The notes: generated by a model not told the origin, from the letters alone. Positions 35,512-50,500 are shown, counted from the first letter of the stretch. The stretch: 64,000 nucleotides of DNA from Artemia franciscana (GCF_032884065.1 NC_088871.1:12500393-12564392), one strand, 5' to 3'. Numbers and translations: made by a program.

Positions 35512-38500
35512 TTATCACATATCACATTATGATTAACATAGTTGTTGCGAAATTTTGAGGCAATACCATGGGGATAAAGAAAAATGGTGAATTTTCCTTT
35601 TGTTTATTTCATCACTTAAAAAGACGCTAGACCTCAAAGTTTATACAACTTTTGAAGATCATCTGATTTATATGAAAAGCAGGTAAAACAAAACGAACAA
35701 GAACATGCAGAGACATCTCTCTACTATCTAGACTAGCACAATCGCTGTGACTAATTACTTCAAAAACCCTTAAATACCAACTTGATGGAGATAAGTCAAT
35801 ATTTATAAAATACGTACTTGCTCTGTTTTTCATTTCGACTTTCATATTGCATTATTAACCTCAGATTTGTAATCAACAAGCTCAGAAGTTCTTTGATATG
35901 GCCTGAAGTAGGAATTGGAAAGCATTTTGAAAATTATATATGGCATGTTGTGTTTTGTTTAAGATTACAGTTTTAACCTCACATTTGCAATAGGGGAATT
36001 CAGTAATCAATAAAATCCATGTTTTGTGAAAATTAAACGTAACTTTTTGAAAGATGTATTTCCTATTCAATTTTATTCCTTTTTTTCAACATTATCTTTA
36101 AATTTGTACTCAACAAGCTTAGAAATTCTATGTGCAAACTCGTAGAAATCGAAAGCTGTTTATGAAACATATAATCTACTCAATGCCTTTTGTTTTAGAA
36201 CGGTCATAGTACAGTTTTAGCGTCTTATTTGTGACTCCAAAAACCTGGCTTTGTTGGAAGTCAACCACAATTTGTGAATTTTTACTTATTGTGTTTTGAG
36301 TTAAACAGTTAGATACTTATCAAATAATAATGAGTCAAAAGAGATGCAATAGGTATGTATGCAAGAAGTTGGGGGGAGGCTCTGATCACACAGGAACAAA
36401 TTTGCATGGTTTTGGTTTCACGAAGTTCGAGCACAGCAAGTTTTTCCTAAAATGTAAAATGTTCTTCCCCCTGAGGCTGTTCAGATCACCTTGCCAACAG
36501 CATCGACCTTCTACTTTTGTAGGATTCTAATCAAAACGTCTATCTTGTAATTTTATTGCAATACCACGCGGGGATGCTCCATGTATAGGAAGCTGGGCGT
36601 TCTGTGGACAGTTCAAACGGCTCACATTACAGAAACGGGAAATTCTTACAACTGGCTGGCATCCCCACCCCCTTAAAGGTAAGACCTGGTTGTGTCTATG
36701 GTTATTATTAGTATCATATAAATGTATTAGATGCGGATTATTCTAAAACTCCGGAAAAATTTTCTTCTGTCATAAATAGTAATAGAAAGATCTGTGAAAT
36801 ATTTTACATTTTAAGGTCCTTGTAAAGCTCATACGAAGGTACAAGTATCTGGAGAAGATGCTCGAGGAAGAAATGAAGAAAGTGTTGGTTTTTCTTAAGG
36901 GATTCTCAGAGTCCGAGCGAATAAAACTTGCTCGCTTCACCGCTTTGCTTATTGCCAATGGCACAACACCAGCAACTATTTTGGCATCTTTAACCAATGT
37001 ATGTAAAGTTTATTTATACTTTCTTGTTTATTTTTATGCCTTGTTCTTTTCTTTCTTGTTCTTTTTGTGCCTTTTTTCCGTTTTCATGATACATTTTTTT
37101 TGTACATAATTTTTCTGTAGCTATTATTATCTGTCAAACGATTCATCTTACACTACATCCTTGTTCTTTCTATTCATATTGTTTCTTCTTTTTCTCTGGT
37201 TCTGGAAATTATTTTTGAGAATAGAATATCAGGGTTGAATTTCTTGATCATGTTATACTATGATCAAAGCCCGTTATTTGTTTTATTATTTTCTGAGTTG
37301 CTATTCTGTCTTTGTATATTTTATAAAAGTATGGTTAGCATATCAAAGATCGTAAGACACCCAAGGGATCCAGGAATATTTAAATCGTCAGTGAGGGGGG
37401 GGGTTTACAACCGAAATTGGATTTAGTAAGTAATCAGCTCGTATTAAGCAGTAGTAAATAAATTTAGTAAGAGAATCATAATCAATCTGAATTTTGGAGG
37501 TTTCAATCAAAGCCAAAAAAAAAGAATCAATTTGATAGATTTTGTCATAAGCTGAAACTGTAGTATTAAAACTTAGACTACTTTGGGCTGTCCGTTTTAG
37601 AACTTCCTTTTTGGTGACATTCGTTTTGAGATGGTTTGGAAAAATCGCTATAACAGCAAAAACATCTCTAGAAAATGAAAGGGGCCTAAAAAGCAAAAAA
37701 AACGTTTGTTTTGAATTACGGTTTTAGTTGCATTTGTTTCTCCATTGCTTCATGAGCGTCACAAGTTCCGTTTGACGTGGTTTACAAAAAAACTTGTCAT
37801 TAATAATATTATTTATTATTATTCAGATGAAAGGAGAGCAAGTTTGTACTACATTCAATGCCAGTATTTTGGACAATTTGCCTTTTAATATTAAAAGTGG
37901 TATATCTTCTTCTCGGTTCATTCTTTTTTATTTGTTTCTGCAACTACCTGATTTAGCAAGTAAGCAGCTTGTATCTGGTAATCGCTATGAAATTAATGAA
38001 AAATCATAATATCAAATTTAAAGTTTTTAATACAAGCCAGATTTTTGTTTTAATACAAACCAATTTTTGGTAGATTTTGTCATCGACTAAAGCTCTGATA
38101 TTAAAACTTTGGGGCTTTAGGGGATTTCAAACTTCCATCATTAGGTAATGCAGTCATTATGAAAGGGGTGGCAAAATCACCATAACAGAAAAAAAATTTA
38201 AGGAAAGTTTAAAAAAAAGGTTATAGAAGCCAAAAAACAAGTCCTAACATATCCTTTACTTAGTTCTTTACAGGGATAAAAATAAACTTTACAGCAAGCG
38301 TAAAAATTTGTTTATATGTACTTTCTTGCTTTTTATGATTTAGACAAAATTTCACTGGGCGGGGGACTCAAACCGTTACCCTCCCCCCCCCCTCTCTGCA
38401 TACGGCCTTGGTTCTTTAGTCCCCTTACTTCTGCATTCATTTTAACATTTTCATGTCTTAAATGTTGATAGATTTGATTTCATTACCACTAAATTGTAAT

Positions 38501-41500
38501 TAATCTTAATATTAATAATCTTACAGCACAACTAGTTTCTTTGTGGCACTTGGTATTAACCAAGTGACATATAGCGATCGCAAATTCTGTTGATCTGTTG
38601 GTCCCGGTTTTGCTACTTTAGGCACTTCCAGGTAAACTAGGACGATGAAATTTGGCAGGCTTATCAGGGACCGGACCAGATTAAATTAGAAACAGTCGTT
38701 TTCCTGATTCGACCATCTGGGGGGAGGGGGGAGGGGGGCTGGTAAATTCAGAAAAAAATAGAAAAAAAATGAAGTATTTGTAACTTACGAATGGGTTATG
38801 GGATCTTAATGAAATTTAATGTTTGGAAGGATATCGTGTCTTAGAGCTCTTATTTTAAATTCTGACCAGATCCGGTGACATTGGGGGGAGTTGGAGGGGG
38901 GAACCTAAAATCTTGGAAAACGCTTAGAGTGGAGGAATCGGGATGAAGCTTGGTGTGAAAAATAAGCAGAAGTCCTAGATACGTGATTGACATAACCGGG
39001 ACGGATCTGCTCTGTTTGGGGGAGTCGGAGGGGGGGGATAATTCTGAAAAATTAAAAAAATGAGGTATTTTTAACTTACGAAGGAGTGATTGGATCTTAA
39101 TGAAATTTCATATTTAGAAGGACCTCGTAACTCAGATATCTTACTTTAAATCCCTACCGGATCCAGAGTCATTAAGGGGGAGTTTGAGGGGGGACTGGAA
39201 ATCTTGGAAAACACATAAAGCGGAGAGATCAGGATAAAACTTGGTGGGAAGAATAAAAACAAGTCCAAGATACGTGACTAACATAACCGGAACGGATCTG
39301 CTCTGGATCCGGTGACATATGGGGGAGTTGGGTGGGGGGGCCTAAAATATTGGAAAACGCTTAGAGTGGAGGAATCGTGATGAAACTTAATGGGGAAATA
39401 AGCAGAAGTTCTAGATACGTGATTGACATAACCGGAACGGATCCGCTCTGTTTGGGGGAGTTGGGGGGAAGGGCTAATTCTGAAAAATTAGAAAAAATGA
39501 GGTATTTTTAACTTACCAAGGAGTAATCGTATCTTTATGAAATTTCATATTTAGAAGGATCTCATAACCAAGATCTCTCATTTTAAATCCCGACCGGATC
39601 CAGCGTCATTGGGAGGGGGGAATCCTGGAAAGCACTTAAAGCGGAGAGATTAGGATGAAACTTAGTGTGAGGAATACAAACATGTCCAAGATACGTGACT
39701 GACATAACCGGACTAGATTTGCCCTCTTTGGTGGAGTTGGGGGGGGAGTAATTCGGAAAAATAAAAAAAATGATGAATTTGTAACTTACGAACGGGTGAT
39801 CAGATCTTAATGAAATTTGATATTTAGAAGGATCTTGTGCTTTAGAACTCTGATTTTAAATCTCGACCAGATCTGGTGACATTGGGGCGAGTTGGAGGGA
39901 GAAACCGGAATTCTTGGAAAACGTGAAAATTGAGGTATCTTTATCTTATGAATGGGTGATCGGATCTTAATGAATTTTGATGTATAGAAGGACCTTATGT
40001 CTGAGATGTTCTCTTTTCAATTCGAATCGGATCCGGGGACATGGGGGTTGGAGGGGGGAAACAAAAATCTTGGAAAACGATTAGAGTGGAGAGATCCGGA
40101 TGAAACTTGATGGGAATAATAAGCACAAGTTATAGGTACGTGATTGACATAAATGGGACGGATCTGTTCACTTTGGAGGAGCTGGGGGGTGTTGATTTGG
40201 AAAAATTAAAAAAAATGAGGAATTTTTTACTTAAGAACGGGTGACCGGCTCTTAATGAAATTTTATATTTAGAAGGAATTCATGTCTCAGAGATCTTATT
40301 TAAAATCCCGACCAGATCTGTTGACATTGGGGGTAGTTGGAGGTGGAAACCGGAAATCTTGGAAAACGTTTAGAGTAGAGAAATTGGATGAAACTTGGTG
40401 GGTAGAATAAGCAAATGTCATAGATACATGATTAACATAACCGTACTGGATCCACTCTCTTTGGGGGAGTTAGGGGGTAGGGTTCAGTGCCTTGGCGAGT
40501 TTGGTGCTTCTGGACGTGCTAGGACGATGGAAATTGGTAGGCGTGTCTGGGAGCTGCACAAATTGACTTGATAAAGTCGTTTTCCCCGATTAGACCACCT
40601 GGGTGGCTGAAGGGAGAGGAAAAAGTAGAAAAAATGAGGTATTTATAACTTACGAGTGGGTGATCGGATCTTAATGAATTTTGATATTTAGAAGGACCTC
40701 GTGACTCAGAGCTCTTATTTTAAATCTCGACCGGCATTAAGCCTCCGATTTTCCTACTAAATCAATCTATTGATTCTTAGAATTTTTGCTTGAGCTCATA
40801 CTATATGAGCTTTTGGCTCTTGGCTCGCCCGGCCTCGTCACAAGTGCCATATGAGCTCTTAGCTCTTGTTTTCTGATGAATTGATTAAGAAACATGCGCA
40901 AAGCTTAAATCCTTAGATGATTCTCAAACTAGATGCTGATATTAAAAAAGAAACTTCAGTTCTAATACATGAATCAGGTTATTCTATCTTGCCACTATTA
41001 AAGAAGACCCAACAATTATCAAGCAACTGAAATTTTTGGGAAACTGTATGCCTGTATAATAAGGTTCGTCTGTCTCTACCAATAGGCTGGTAGACAAACA
41101 CAGATGTATTTCAGTTCTTTATGTCTAATTTTATGTATTATAAGTGTGTGTTCTCGTATGCATCTGTCTGTCCGTTGTGTGGCTCATCTAAGTAAACTGG
41201 TAATAGTGATTTGAGTCTTATGTATGATTCTGCAAGGTATTCAAAGTAGTCCTCATTCCAAGAATGTCTTGATTTACAAAATAAAGAAAATAGTGAAATT
41301 TCTTAGGTTTTTCTAAAGCAACAAGGATAATAATCCGAATTTTATGCTAAAAGCCACTAACCTGAAACGCATCCCACAAGTGGCCTGGATTCGCTTTTAA
41401 AGTTTAGCTGACTTTTGCACCCTTGTGAATATTGGTTCGGCAGATTTCTGCGAATTGCAAATATGAATAAGAATCTACGCCACAAGTCCATATGTTTGAC

Positions 41501-44500
41501 AAAAAAAAATCCCCGTCCCGAATTTCAAATGACAAGCAAAGCTTATGAGACAGTCTGATCAAAATTATCACAAATGTTGACTGAAACAGCAATTTACTTG
41601 AAAATTAATCATGCTTCTATTGTCCCAATCAACTTGTCTTAGTAAACAGCCATTAGTAATTGCGAATAAGGTTGCGAAATCTAGTTTTCGCAACCTTTCG
41701 AATATAGATCTGGCAGCTTTTCGCAAGTTACGAATATAAATAGAAAGCCTGTGAATAGCCTAGACTCTTAAGGTTGCCTCTCCATATACCCAGTCCAATA
41801 TAAATGTCCGAGTATGTATATGGAACAGCAAATGGTTGAGCTTGAATTGAAACCGGGTCGTGAGTACTAAGTGTATTTGTGCTCTTAGTACTCTTGGCAA
41901 ATAAGCCGTTTGGGCTTACTCTTGGCAAATAAGCCGCCCATGCTTTATTGTTTTCAAATGATATGTGAAGCCTGTAAAATAAATCAACTTGTTGTAATAT
42001 CCACCCATGAAATAAAAGTTAGACACACCTTGTAAATTATAATTGTAAAATTTACATCATCCGATTGTGGAAGAATAGAGTTGTATTCAGATATATGTAT
42101 ATGGAGATGTCTAATTTTTAATATGGATACTTTGGGATTTTAGGAGCATTTGGTGAAGGATGGTCTTGCTGTTGAGTTCCTTGCCGAAGTGTTCAACGTT
42201 TGGAAAGCTGAAAAAGGCTCACAGAACTTGACAACTTCATTGAAGAAAGCTGGCTTGGACCAAATTCTGCCGGATTTCTTCCCTCCAAACAAACGATCCG
42301 AAGAGTATTACGCTTCGTTCTTTACTGAAAAGGGTTTGAAGGAAATTGTCAAGTTCCAGAAAGCCCAGGTAAGTGTTGTTCCTGATCCCCATCTAGCCCT
42401 CTTTTTCCTCTCTCTTCATCTCTTTTTCTTTCTTCAAGTTTTCAAGTCTAAACCCCTACTGTAGAGTAGCTATAATCCATTATCATAGATTATAAGTCAT
42501 TCAATAGATAAAAAATGTTCTGTTTTCGAAAAATATGGGCCGAATTCGTACTTTAAAGTCAAACTTAAAACAAGCAGGAAAAAAGACCAATACAATAAAA
42601 TTGGTTAGAAAACAAAAATCAACAAGTCGAAAAGATTAGAAGTAATTAAAACAATATATTATACTTTAATGTTTGCAATTCAATCATTAGAATGTTGTTA
42701 TTTCTATACTTTTTGAAGAATTTAATATTTGTTCTAATAATCTAAATATTAATAATTTGTTAGTAATTATTTTCTTTAAAGAATTTTAATATATTGGTTT
42801 TTATTTTGCAACAAAAGGAGCACTGAAGGTTCCTCTGAAAAATTAACAGTCAAAACCATCTGACGTGTCCTAGAATAATCATGAAGTTAATTTTAAAAAC
42901 CTAATAAAATAAATAGCCTTATAACTTGTCCTAGAATAATCAAGAAACTAATTTAAAAAATTTAAACAGAATAAATAGCTTTATTTAATTTTTGGTCTCA
43001 TTTTTTACTTTTGCTTTGCATTTGGCAGAGATTTTTAGAACTATTTTGCTTAAAAAGTATGACAGGACAAAAAATAAATCTGTTCACTTTTCAAAATTGC
43101 ATTTTGATTCCAAATTAATTGAAATTCAAGCGCTAACAGTTAAAAATCAGCTTTTTAAATAATAATTAAAGTGTTACTTAATTATTAAGTAACACTTTAA
43201 TTAGTAAATTCAACAAGTTTGTTTTAAATTCTTCTAATTCTACTGGGTCGTGATGTACTTTTAGTGCCGTTAGTAAATTGTAATTCCAATCATGTAAGAG
43301 ATAACAAATTCATCTCCCTCATCAGTATCTCTTACCCTCTTGGTAATTATATGCCAAGACCCGCAGCTTCACCTGTAGCAAGTAGAAATAAGTCTTGAAT
43401 ACATAATAGGGGACCCATATGGGGATCATTGCGTTAGTTTTGAAGGATTTGCATTTTCAGGTATTTTTTACTTTTATTAAAGCATAAATGAGATCTGAAT
43501 ATATAAGGGAGGTTAGGCTACCCAAGTAAAAAACTGATTTTCTTTGTTTTTCAAACCAGAAGACTGTAGGTCTTCTGTAAAGGGTTTTCGGCCATGATTA
43601 TTGCAATACATACTTCTGTTTCGATCCGACGCCGTTTTAGGGGTTTCAGGCTATTTTCCGTAATTCCCATAATTTTGCTTTCAAAACAATTTTTTGCTAC
43701 TAAGACTAATCGGGACAATAGATACGATTCTTAAATCAGCTAAAAAGAACAATTTTTTCTTACAAACCAGTTTTTTTTTGTTTTTTTTTGTAACTGTAGG
43801 TCGTAGCTCATTCTTTACTAGGTTGCAACTACCGCTGCAATCTTAATGTTAAATGATTTCGTAGAGCTCGCGTAGTCAGTAACGTCAATTCGCAAAAATG
43901 TAAGAGGAGGGAGGGGATTTTTTCCAATGAAATTATTCGAGAAAGGTGTTTTTAAATTAAAATACCTTCCATGGGTACCTTAAATCCTAGGATGGGGGTG
44001 AACTCCTTCCATTTGGCACCCTGTACGTAGGGATGCTGAACTGCATTGGACTGGAATTTTTATATTTTAGTTAAAGCATAATTGACGGATAAATATTCAA
44101 ACGGAGTCTTTGCATTGATTCCGAGGAATTTGCTGGAAATCGAGTAACCAGTGGCGCCAATTTTTGAAAATTAAAGGGTGTGGGGCGGGGGCCAAATGTA
44201 TTTTTCAAAATCTAGGGGATCAGTTTCATTGTGTCTTCTTCTTTTTTCGAATGATAATGACTGAAAAGGACATTTTTCAATAAAAAATACCGAAAGAGGG
44301 GCATTTTTAGTCATCTAGTGGGTACAAATACCCCTCCCTTTCCACTCCACAATTGATGCCCCTGAGCGTAACTAGCTCTGAATTGTATTGGGCATAATTT
44401 CTACACTCTTTGTAAAGCATAAGCAATGTTTGAATAACAATAGAGAGTCTTTGCATTAATCTTGAGAGATTTTCATATCTTATAATTAGTATTGTATTAT

Positions 44501-47500
44501 ATTGTGAGTTCTGAATGTATAATACGGGTCTTTACATTAATTTTAAAGGATTTTCCAGGAGATCTCATACCCAGTCGTGTATTGTATTTGTTAAGAATAT
44601 TAGACTGTTGCTGCTGCATAAATGAGCCTACTTGTTAAGGCATAATTCACCCCTGAATACATAGTAGGGATTTGGAGTAGTTTTGAAAGAATACTTGCCT
44701 AGTTAGCTCTATACTGCGTTGGGCTGTTACACTCTTGTTAAAGTAACATTGGCTGTCATTATTTTTCAGTATTGTAGTGGTCACTTAATGGGGAAAAAAA
44801 TAATAGCAATGAAAAGCCTGTGTACTAAAATTTCTTTAACTAAATTCATAAGTGAAGAAATATTAGGTAAGAAGGTGAAGAAATATTTTCATCAAGATCG
44901 TTCTAAACTCTAATGCAGAGAAAATACCAATTGGGTGGGTTAGTTTTAAAATTCACCCATCAAAAGTAGTGTTTACATTTAGAGCTGCCACAATTATTTA
45001 TGTTTGATCAATCCTTGGTTCTAAGCGTCCTCCCCTCTCGGAAAATACATCCCCACTGAAAGGAAATTATTCCCAAAAATTTTCTCCTCGCTGAAAATTC
45101 CTCCAGACAATCCTGCCTGCAGAAAACTCCCCCGCGAAAAATGTCCAAATGTTTCTCAGTAGCAAATACTATCTGTAAGCAATAGACAAAAGGAACTGAA
45201 ACTTTTACATTGGGGTTCTCTGATTGTTTTGTAGTTGGGAGGAGGGAGATACCTCAGAGGGTGCATTTTATTACCGAAATATCCCAGTTCTCATTGAGCC
45301 ATCAGATAAATACAGAATTAGTTCTAAGGGACTGACGAGAGGAGGGTGGAGGTGGAAATTGATGTATAATCCCTAGGGCCATAACCAGGATTTTGTTGTT
45401 TTCTTGGGGGGGGGGGGACTTTAAAAACGCATCAATAATGTGTAACTAATATCTACTCGCTTATGATTTCTGGGAATATTTCAGGTCTACTCTACTATTA
45501 TGAAAGTAAAGAGTAACATTAAACCACAAAATGAGCGGAATTGATTCCGAATATGACGGGGACTGTCTCTTCCTCATCTAGACCTCCACCTCATTGTCGC
45601 AGAAACTTTGGAGGATGCTCGTTAGATCAGAAACTGCGAGTTCTAGTCCCTTATTGTAAAGTTGAAAGTGATTGGAGAGCAGCCAGCCTCCGGTGGGGGG
45701 GGGTTAAACGCCGGCCACCACTTTGTTCGTCTTGTTGTAACGTATAGAAGTCTTCTTAACGTCGAATGACCCTAGTTGTAAGCCAGATTGTTTACAAATT
45801 TAAAATTATTCAGTAACAACCATAACCAATTTATGAAGATCCTAATCAATCATAACCGATTCGCTTTTCGTCATTTTCCTATTTAGCGTGCATGTTGGTT
45901 CTTTTTTTATGCCTTACTATGTGATGTATGTATTGCTTTTATTGTTATTTTCGAATTGTTGAATACCTTTCTTTCTTGTCGAAAAAATAAAGCCAATCGT
46001 AAATTCAATAATTCATAACCAATTAAAAAAAAAAATTGAAAGTATCCACCTCTTCCAAATTTTCAAACAAAAAACATATGAACATTAAAAAAAAACAGTG
46101 GATATACATAAAAAGAGGGGAACGGATAAGTTTCGGGTGAGATGAGAGATTAAAAAAGCAAAATAGCCAATTCAACAACAATCAATTTAAAGCATCTAAT
46201 TTCTGCAACGCCATATCCTTAAAAGGAAATTGTAGAAGGCCTTAGGAGGAAACCCTTTACAAGTCTCGTGCTAAGCTCTTGTTAAAGCAACATTGGTTGT
46301 CATTATTTTTCAGTACTGGTCTTTTTTAGGGGAAAAAACTGAAAAGCTTACCTAATAAAAACCATTTCTTTAATGTACATCCTTAACTTACGAAGTAATA
46401 GGGAAGAAAGGGAAGAAATATTTTCGTCAAGATCGTTTTAAACTCTGATGCAGAGAAAGTGTCAACTGTGTGTGGCAATCAAAAGTTGCATTTATATTAG
46501 AGCCATCATGCTTCCCCTATCTCTCGATCCAAACCTAGGTATTATATCAAGTGACTGCCTGTATTATTTTACTGCAGTATATAGAAGTCTTCTTAACTTT
46601 GAATGAACCTTGCTGTTTGTAAATCAAAAATTACCGAATAACAATTTTTGCAATTGAAAATACAGATATGTAACATCTATGCACAATACAAGATCTAACA
46701 ATTATATAACAATAGCAATGGAATGATAATTATGATTGTTTAATTTTAGCAAAGCCATAGCCTTAAAAGGGAACTGCAAAAGGTTTTGGAAGAAGATATT
46801 CAGGAGGAGAAATCAGCCAAGGATATCGCTGGTACTTTGAGAGAAACAATAGAAAAACATGCACTTCAAGGCCACGAAGTCATACCCTTGGTTCGTTGCA
46901 TTTTATAATTCTATTTACTTCCACTTCTTTTCAGAGTAAGTTTTACACCAAAGAATTATATATCAATTCTACAAAGCACCCTTATGTCTTTGGGGTTTTG
47001 TCAAAAAATATTTTCTATGTTGCTGAAAAACAATTTTTAGCCGCAGTGAATGGCTTAGAGCTAATAAAAGTCGGACGAGTGATCAGGGGATAAAGACCGA
47101 ATGTTTATAGCAGTGTACTACCCCAAACGACCACCAATGACTCTTTGTTTGTTGGTGTATATTTTTTTCTTGTCTTTTACTTCTTATTTTTTTACGCTTG
47201 TTTCTTACCGGTGGTGTGTTTTAAGGAAATGAAGCATCAAAAGGGTGCTAGAAAATACTTAAGGTACATTTAAAAATTTAAAATACAAATGTTAAATTGT
47301 GAAAAAAAAAAATATTGGACGAAAAACGTGATCAGAAGAGTAAGAACCTTATTTTTTTCACATTACTAGTCCAGCTTGAACTGCGACTGCGAAAGATTTG
47401 AAAAATAATTCGAATGCTTAGTATATAAGTTATCTTTGTGTAATTACACTCTCTTTATCTTTGGATTCGCATTATATTCGTTCCTTGGTTTTATCTGTTC

Positions 47501-50500
47501 GGAGCTAAGCACACATCTTTATATAGATTTGTTCTTATAGTGTAAGATTTTTGCTCCCGAATTCTTCAAAACAAGAAAATGTGGCGTCTAATAATAATTA
47601 GATTTTTTTTACTTGACTGACAATGTACTACAAGAAGCGAGAGCTTACCACACGTTAATAGCTATATCGAAGGAGAAGAATCGTTTTAAAGAGGCTGGGG
47701 TGATTTTCTAGGCTTGGAGTGAAGGACCTTGGAATGATTCCATAATCGTAAATGCTTTCAAAATGTCATCTTTTATCAAACTTTTATCAAAGTTTTAGTT
47801 TTAATGAAAGCTACAGCGGTCGCGGTAACTTTTTTTGAACACCATGGTATGAGTTAGGGGGAATATCTGAGGAAAATCTATGTTCTGTATGAACTACATG
47901 TAGCGTATTTCGTAAGGAAGTTGTGAGTACTACTACTTACGACGTAAGTCGTTAGTTTTACTAATTCTGTATGAACTACATGTAGCGTAGTTCGTAAGTA
48001 AGTTGTGAGTACTTACGACGTAAGTCGTTAGTTATACTAAAACTTTCGATTGTTCTCTTGTTTATCTGTTCTGGTAACTTTTTTTTGAATATCATTATAT
48101 GAATAAGGGGATACGGATTTCTGCATAAATTACATGTAGGATGAACAACAACAACTACGCAAGATTTGAAAAATAAATCGCATATTTAGTGTACAATTTA
48201 TCGTCGATTTAGCGGTCATCTTGTATTAAGTGAGATATTTTTTCGATTAGTTAGCTTAATTTTTTTCAAGTAGCGTATTGTGAGTAATGAAGTTCCCAGG
48301 GGAACCTAACTTCTCTGTTTTGTGTAGAAATAACCTGATAAGATTCTCTTTTTTTTATGCAGTAAGTTTTTGGTGACCAATTAGTTCTATTAATTGGTTA
48401 CTTTGTAATTTACAGGGATAGTAAAAGAGAGTTGGTCTGTTCATTGAATGGATAATACATCTTCTGTCTAGTCGTGTGCATGTTTTATTTTATATTCACA
48501 CCGCTACAGCCTATACAAATGCCTATCCTAATCCAACTCTTGTAATAATGTAAATGAACCAGGGGCGCTGCGATACCATTTGCTTATGGGTATTTTAAAA
48601 TATGCATGTTTAGGCTATGATTTTTTTAATTTAGTAAAGGGCAGAATCCCTTCTGTGCCCATACATGAATATTGACAAATCTTCGGGATTTTTTCTGTTA
48701 TGTAACCTACAATCTACAAACAGTCGGTTGTGCGAAAAATATGGTTCAATCCCACTTTCTAGGGCTATAATGAAAGAAAGGTTGAGATGGCTAGGGCACG
48801 TTCTGCGGATGAAGGATGACAGATTGCCGAAGATTGTCCTTTTTGGCCAACCGTCTGGGGCTACACGGAAAGCAGGTCGTCCTCGCTCTTGGTGGGAGGA
48901 TGTCATAAAATAAAGATTTAAAGGAAATGGGAACTTCCTGGGAGGGTGTAAAGAGGGAGGCCTTGAATAGATTAGGTTGGAGGAGGGGCGTGCGTAGCTG
49001 TGTTGGCCTCAGGGGGCTTCATGCTGCAGTGACCTATTAGTAGTAGAAGCAGTACTAGTTTTCTATTGTGTATTTTAGAATACCAGTGTCAGTGAAAATG
49101 AACAAATTGTTTAAATTGGTTAAGTAGAAACTTCCACCAATACGTGCATCTTTAAAAAAAAGAGAAATTAGGAATTCAATAATGTTGAAAATAAAACACC
49201 CCTGTGGAGTACTGTAATTTTTGGCAGCAGGAGGTGGCTAGTTAAAAAAAATGTTAGTAAAACAAATCAGCCAAAAATTAGATAAAAGCACATGACACCA
49301 AGCAGTTTAAGAATATGTTGAAGGTTTAGATGATTTTAAGCACCTATAGATTGTTGGTATTTGAATTTCCCTGGTCGAAAAGTACTGTTAAATTTAATTA
49401 ACACGTTTTCATATAGTGTTTTTACGGTTATGTGTTATTACGGTTACTACATATGTGTTATTACGGTTCAGTGTGGCAACGCTGATGAAATGTGGTACTA
49501 TCCTAATTTCGGAACAATCCAAAGAAACATTGTGGTTTCCAGATGTGAATAGACATAATCTGCCTCCAGGGGGAATCAAGATTTTTTATTTTCATGCCCT
49601 TGGTGCTTTAAGGCCTATGATCTATGTGCATATTTTTGTATGTTATTTCTCCACAATCTTATGATTTTAATGGTTCAGCTTGAAAAGGTAATTTTGCTAT
49701 CATTTATAGCAGAGGCTCAGTCCTGTCCATTTACTGAATTAGACTTTTAAATGTTGGTTTGCTTTTTCTTTTAGATTGAAAAATACTTTGAAAAGGTTGC
49801 AAAAAAATGTGGAAATCGGAAAAAAATATTGTTTTCCAAGCTATTTTAGACCATTCTCTAAAAAAAAAAAATCATGATTTATCTTTTTATTTCAGAGCAA
49901 AGTGTAGGTTTTTTCCTAAATCGCATGTTTTAGAGAGAAAGTAAACCTTGAATCAAATGTGAATTGTTCAGGTAATTTTATCGAAATATAAGGATAACAG
50001 TAGACCAATCACAAAGATTGGTTTTATCTATTGTTGCCACAGTACCGTTGAATTACCAGTTATTCCTCTTGACTAAATTAATGATTCTAATATTTTGAAA
50101 GTTTTAAATTCTGTAAAAGTTACAAATTCCAGTACTCCCAGAAAATAAAATCTCTTAGCTTGTAAATCCGTATGCTTATTAAAAACAATAATACAGACAC
50201 AAGCAATTTATTAGCCTGACATACCCCATGTGTCAGTGTATGGATTCAAATCATGTTTAATTTCTCCTACGTACTATGACGTAAATAAAAAAATTAAGAT
50301 CTTGCAAAGCCATTATTGCTGACCAGGACGTCAAATCGACGTTCAAGTTGCTTGTCTTTTTTTAGATGACAAATAATAAGCGCGTTGCCTAACCTTGTGG
50401 TAGCGGGATTAGATCCCTTGGCCCCATGTTGCAAAGCAAAGTATCGATTCTCTGTGCTACCATAGGGTATAAAGTAAATATGCCTCTCTGGAGATGACTA

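Larger units (their letters stand above)
44716..46890 (+). repeat. Tandem duplication including BZW exon 6
   Basis: Unit 1 is about 44,716-46,255 and unit 2 about 46,256-46,890. Shared blocks in order are: CTTGTTAAAGTAACATTGG... (44,733 / 46,278); GAAGAAATATTTTCATCAAG... (44,877 / 46,415); TATAGAAGTCTTCTTAAC (45,744 / 46,580); and the exon (46,206 / 46,750). Unit 1 is longer because of later repeat insertions at about 45,010-45,740 and 45,830-46,190. Unit 2 keeps the working exon. Confidence 0.85.

Noticed and set aside
44719-44913. 64-codon frame as an additional BZW exon
   Set aside because: It lies in the duplicated intronic block, is not conserved in reading frame in the second copy, and the protein needs no extra exon there.
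48665-48913. Stand-alone small gene with [10 protein letters not shown]
   Set aside because: It is the 3' end of a LINE polymerase frame, repeated at 61 kb with the same tail.
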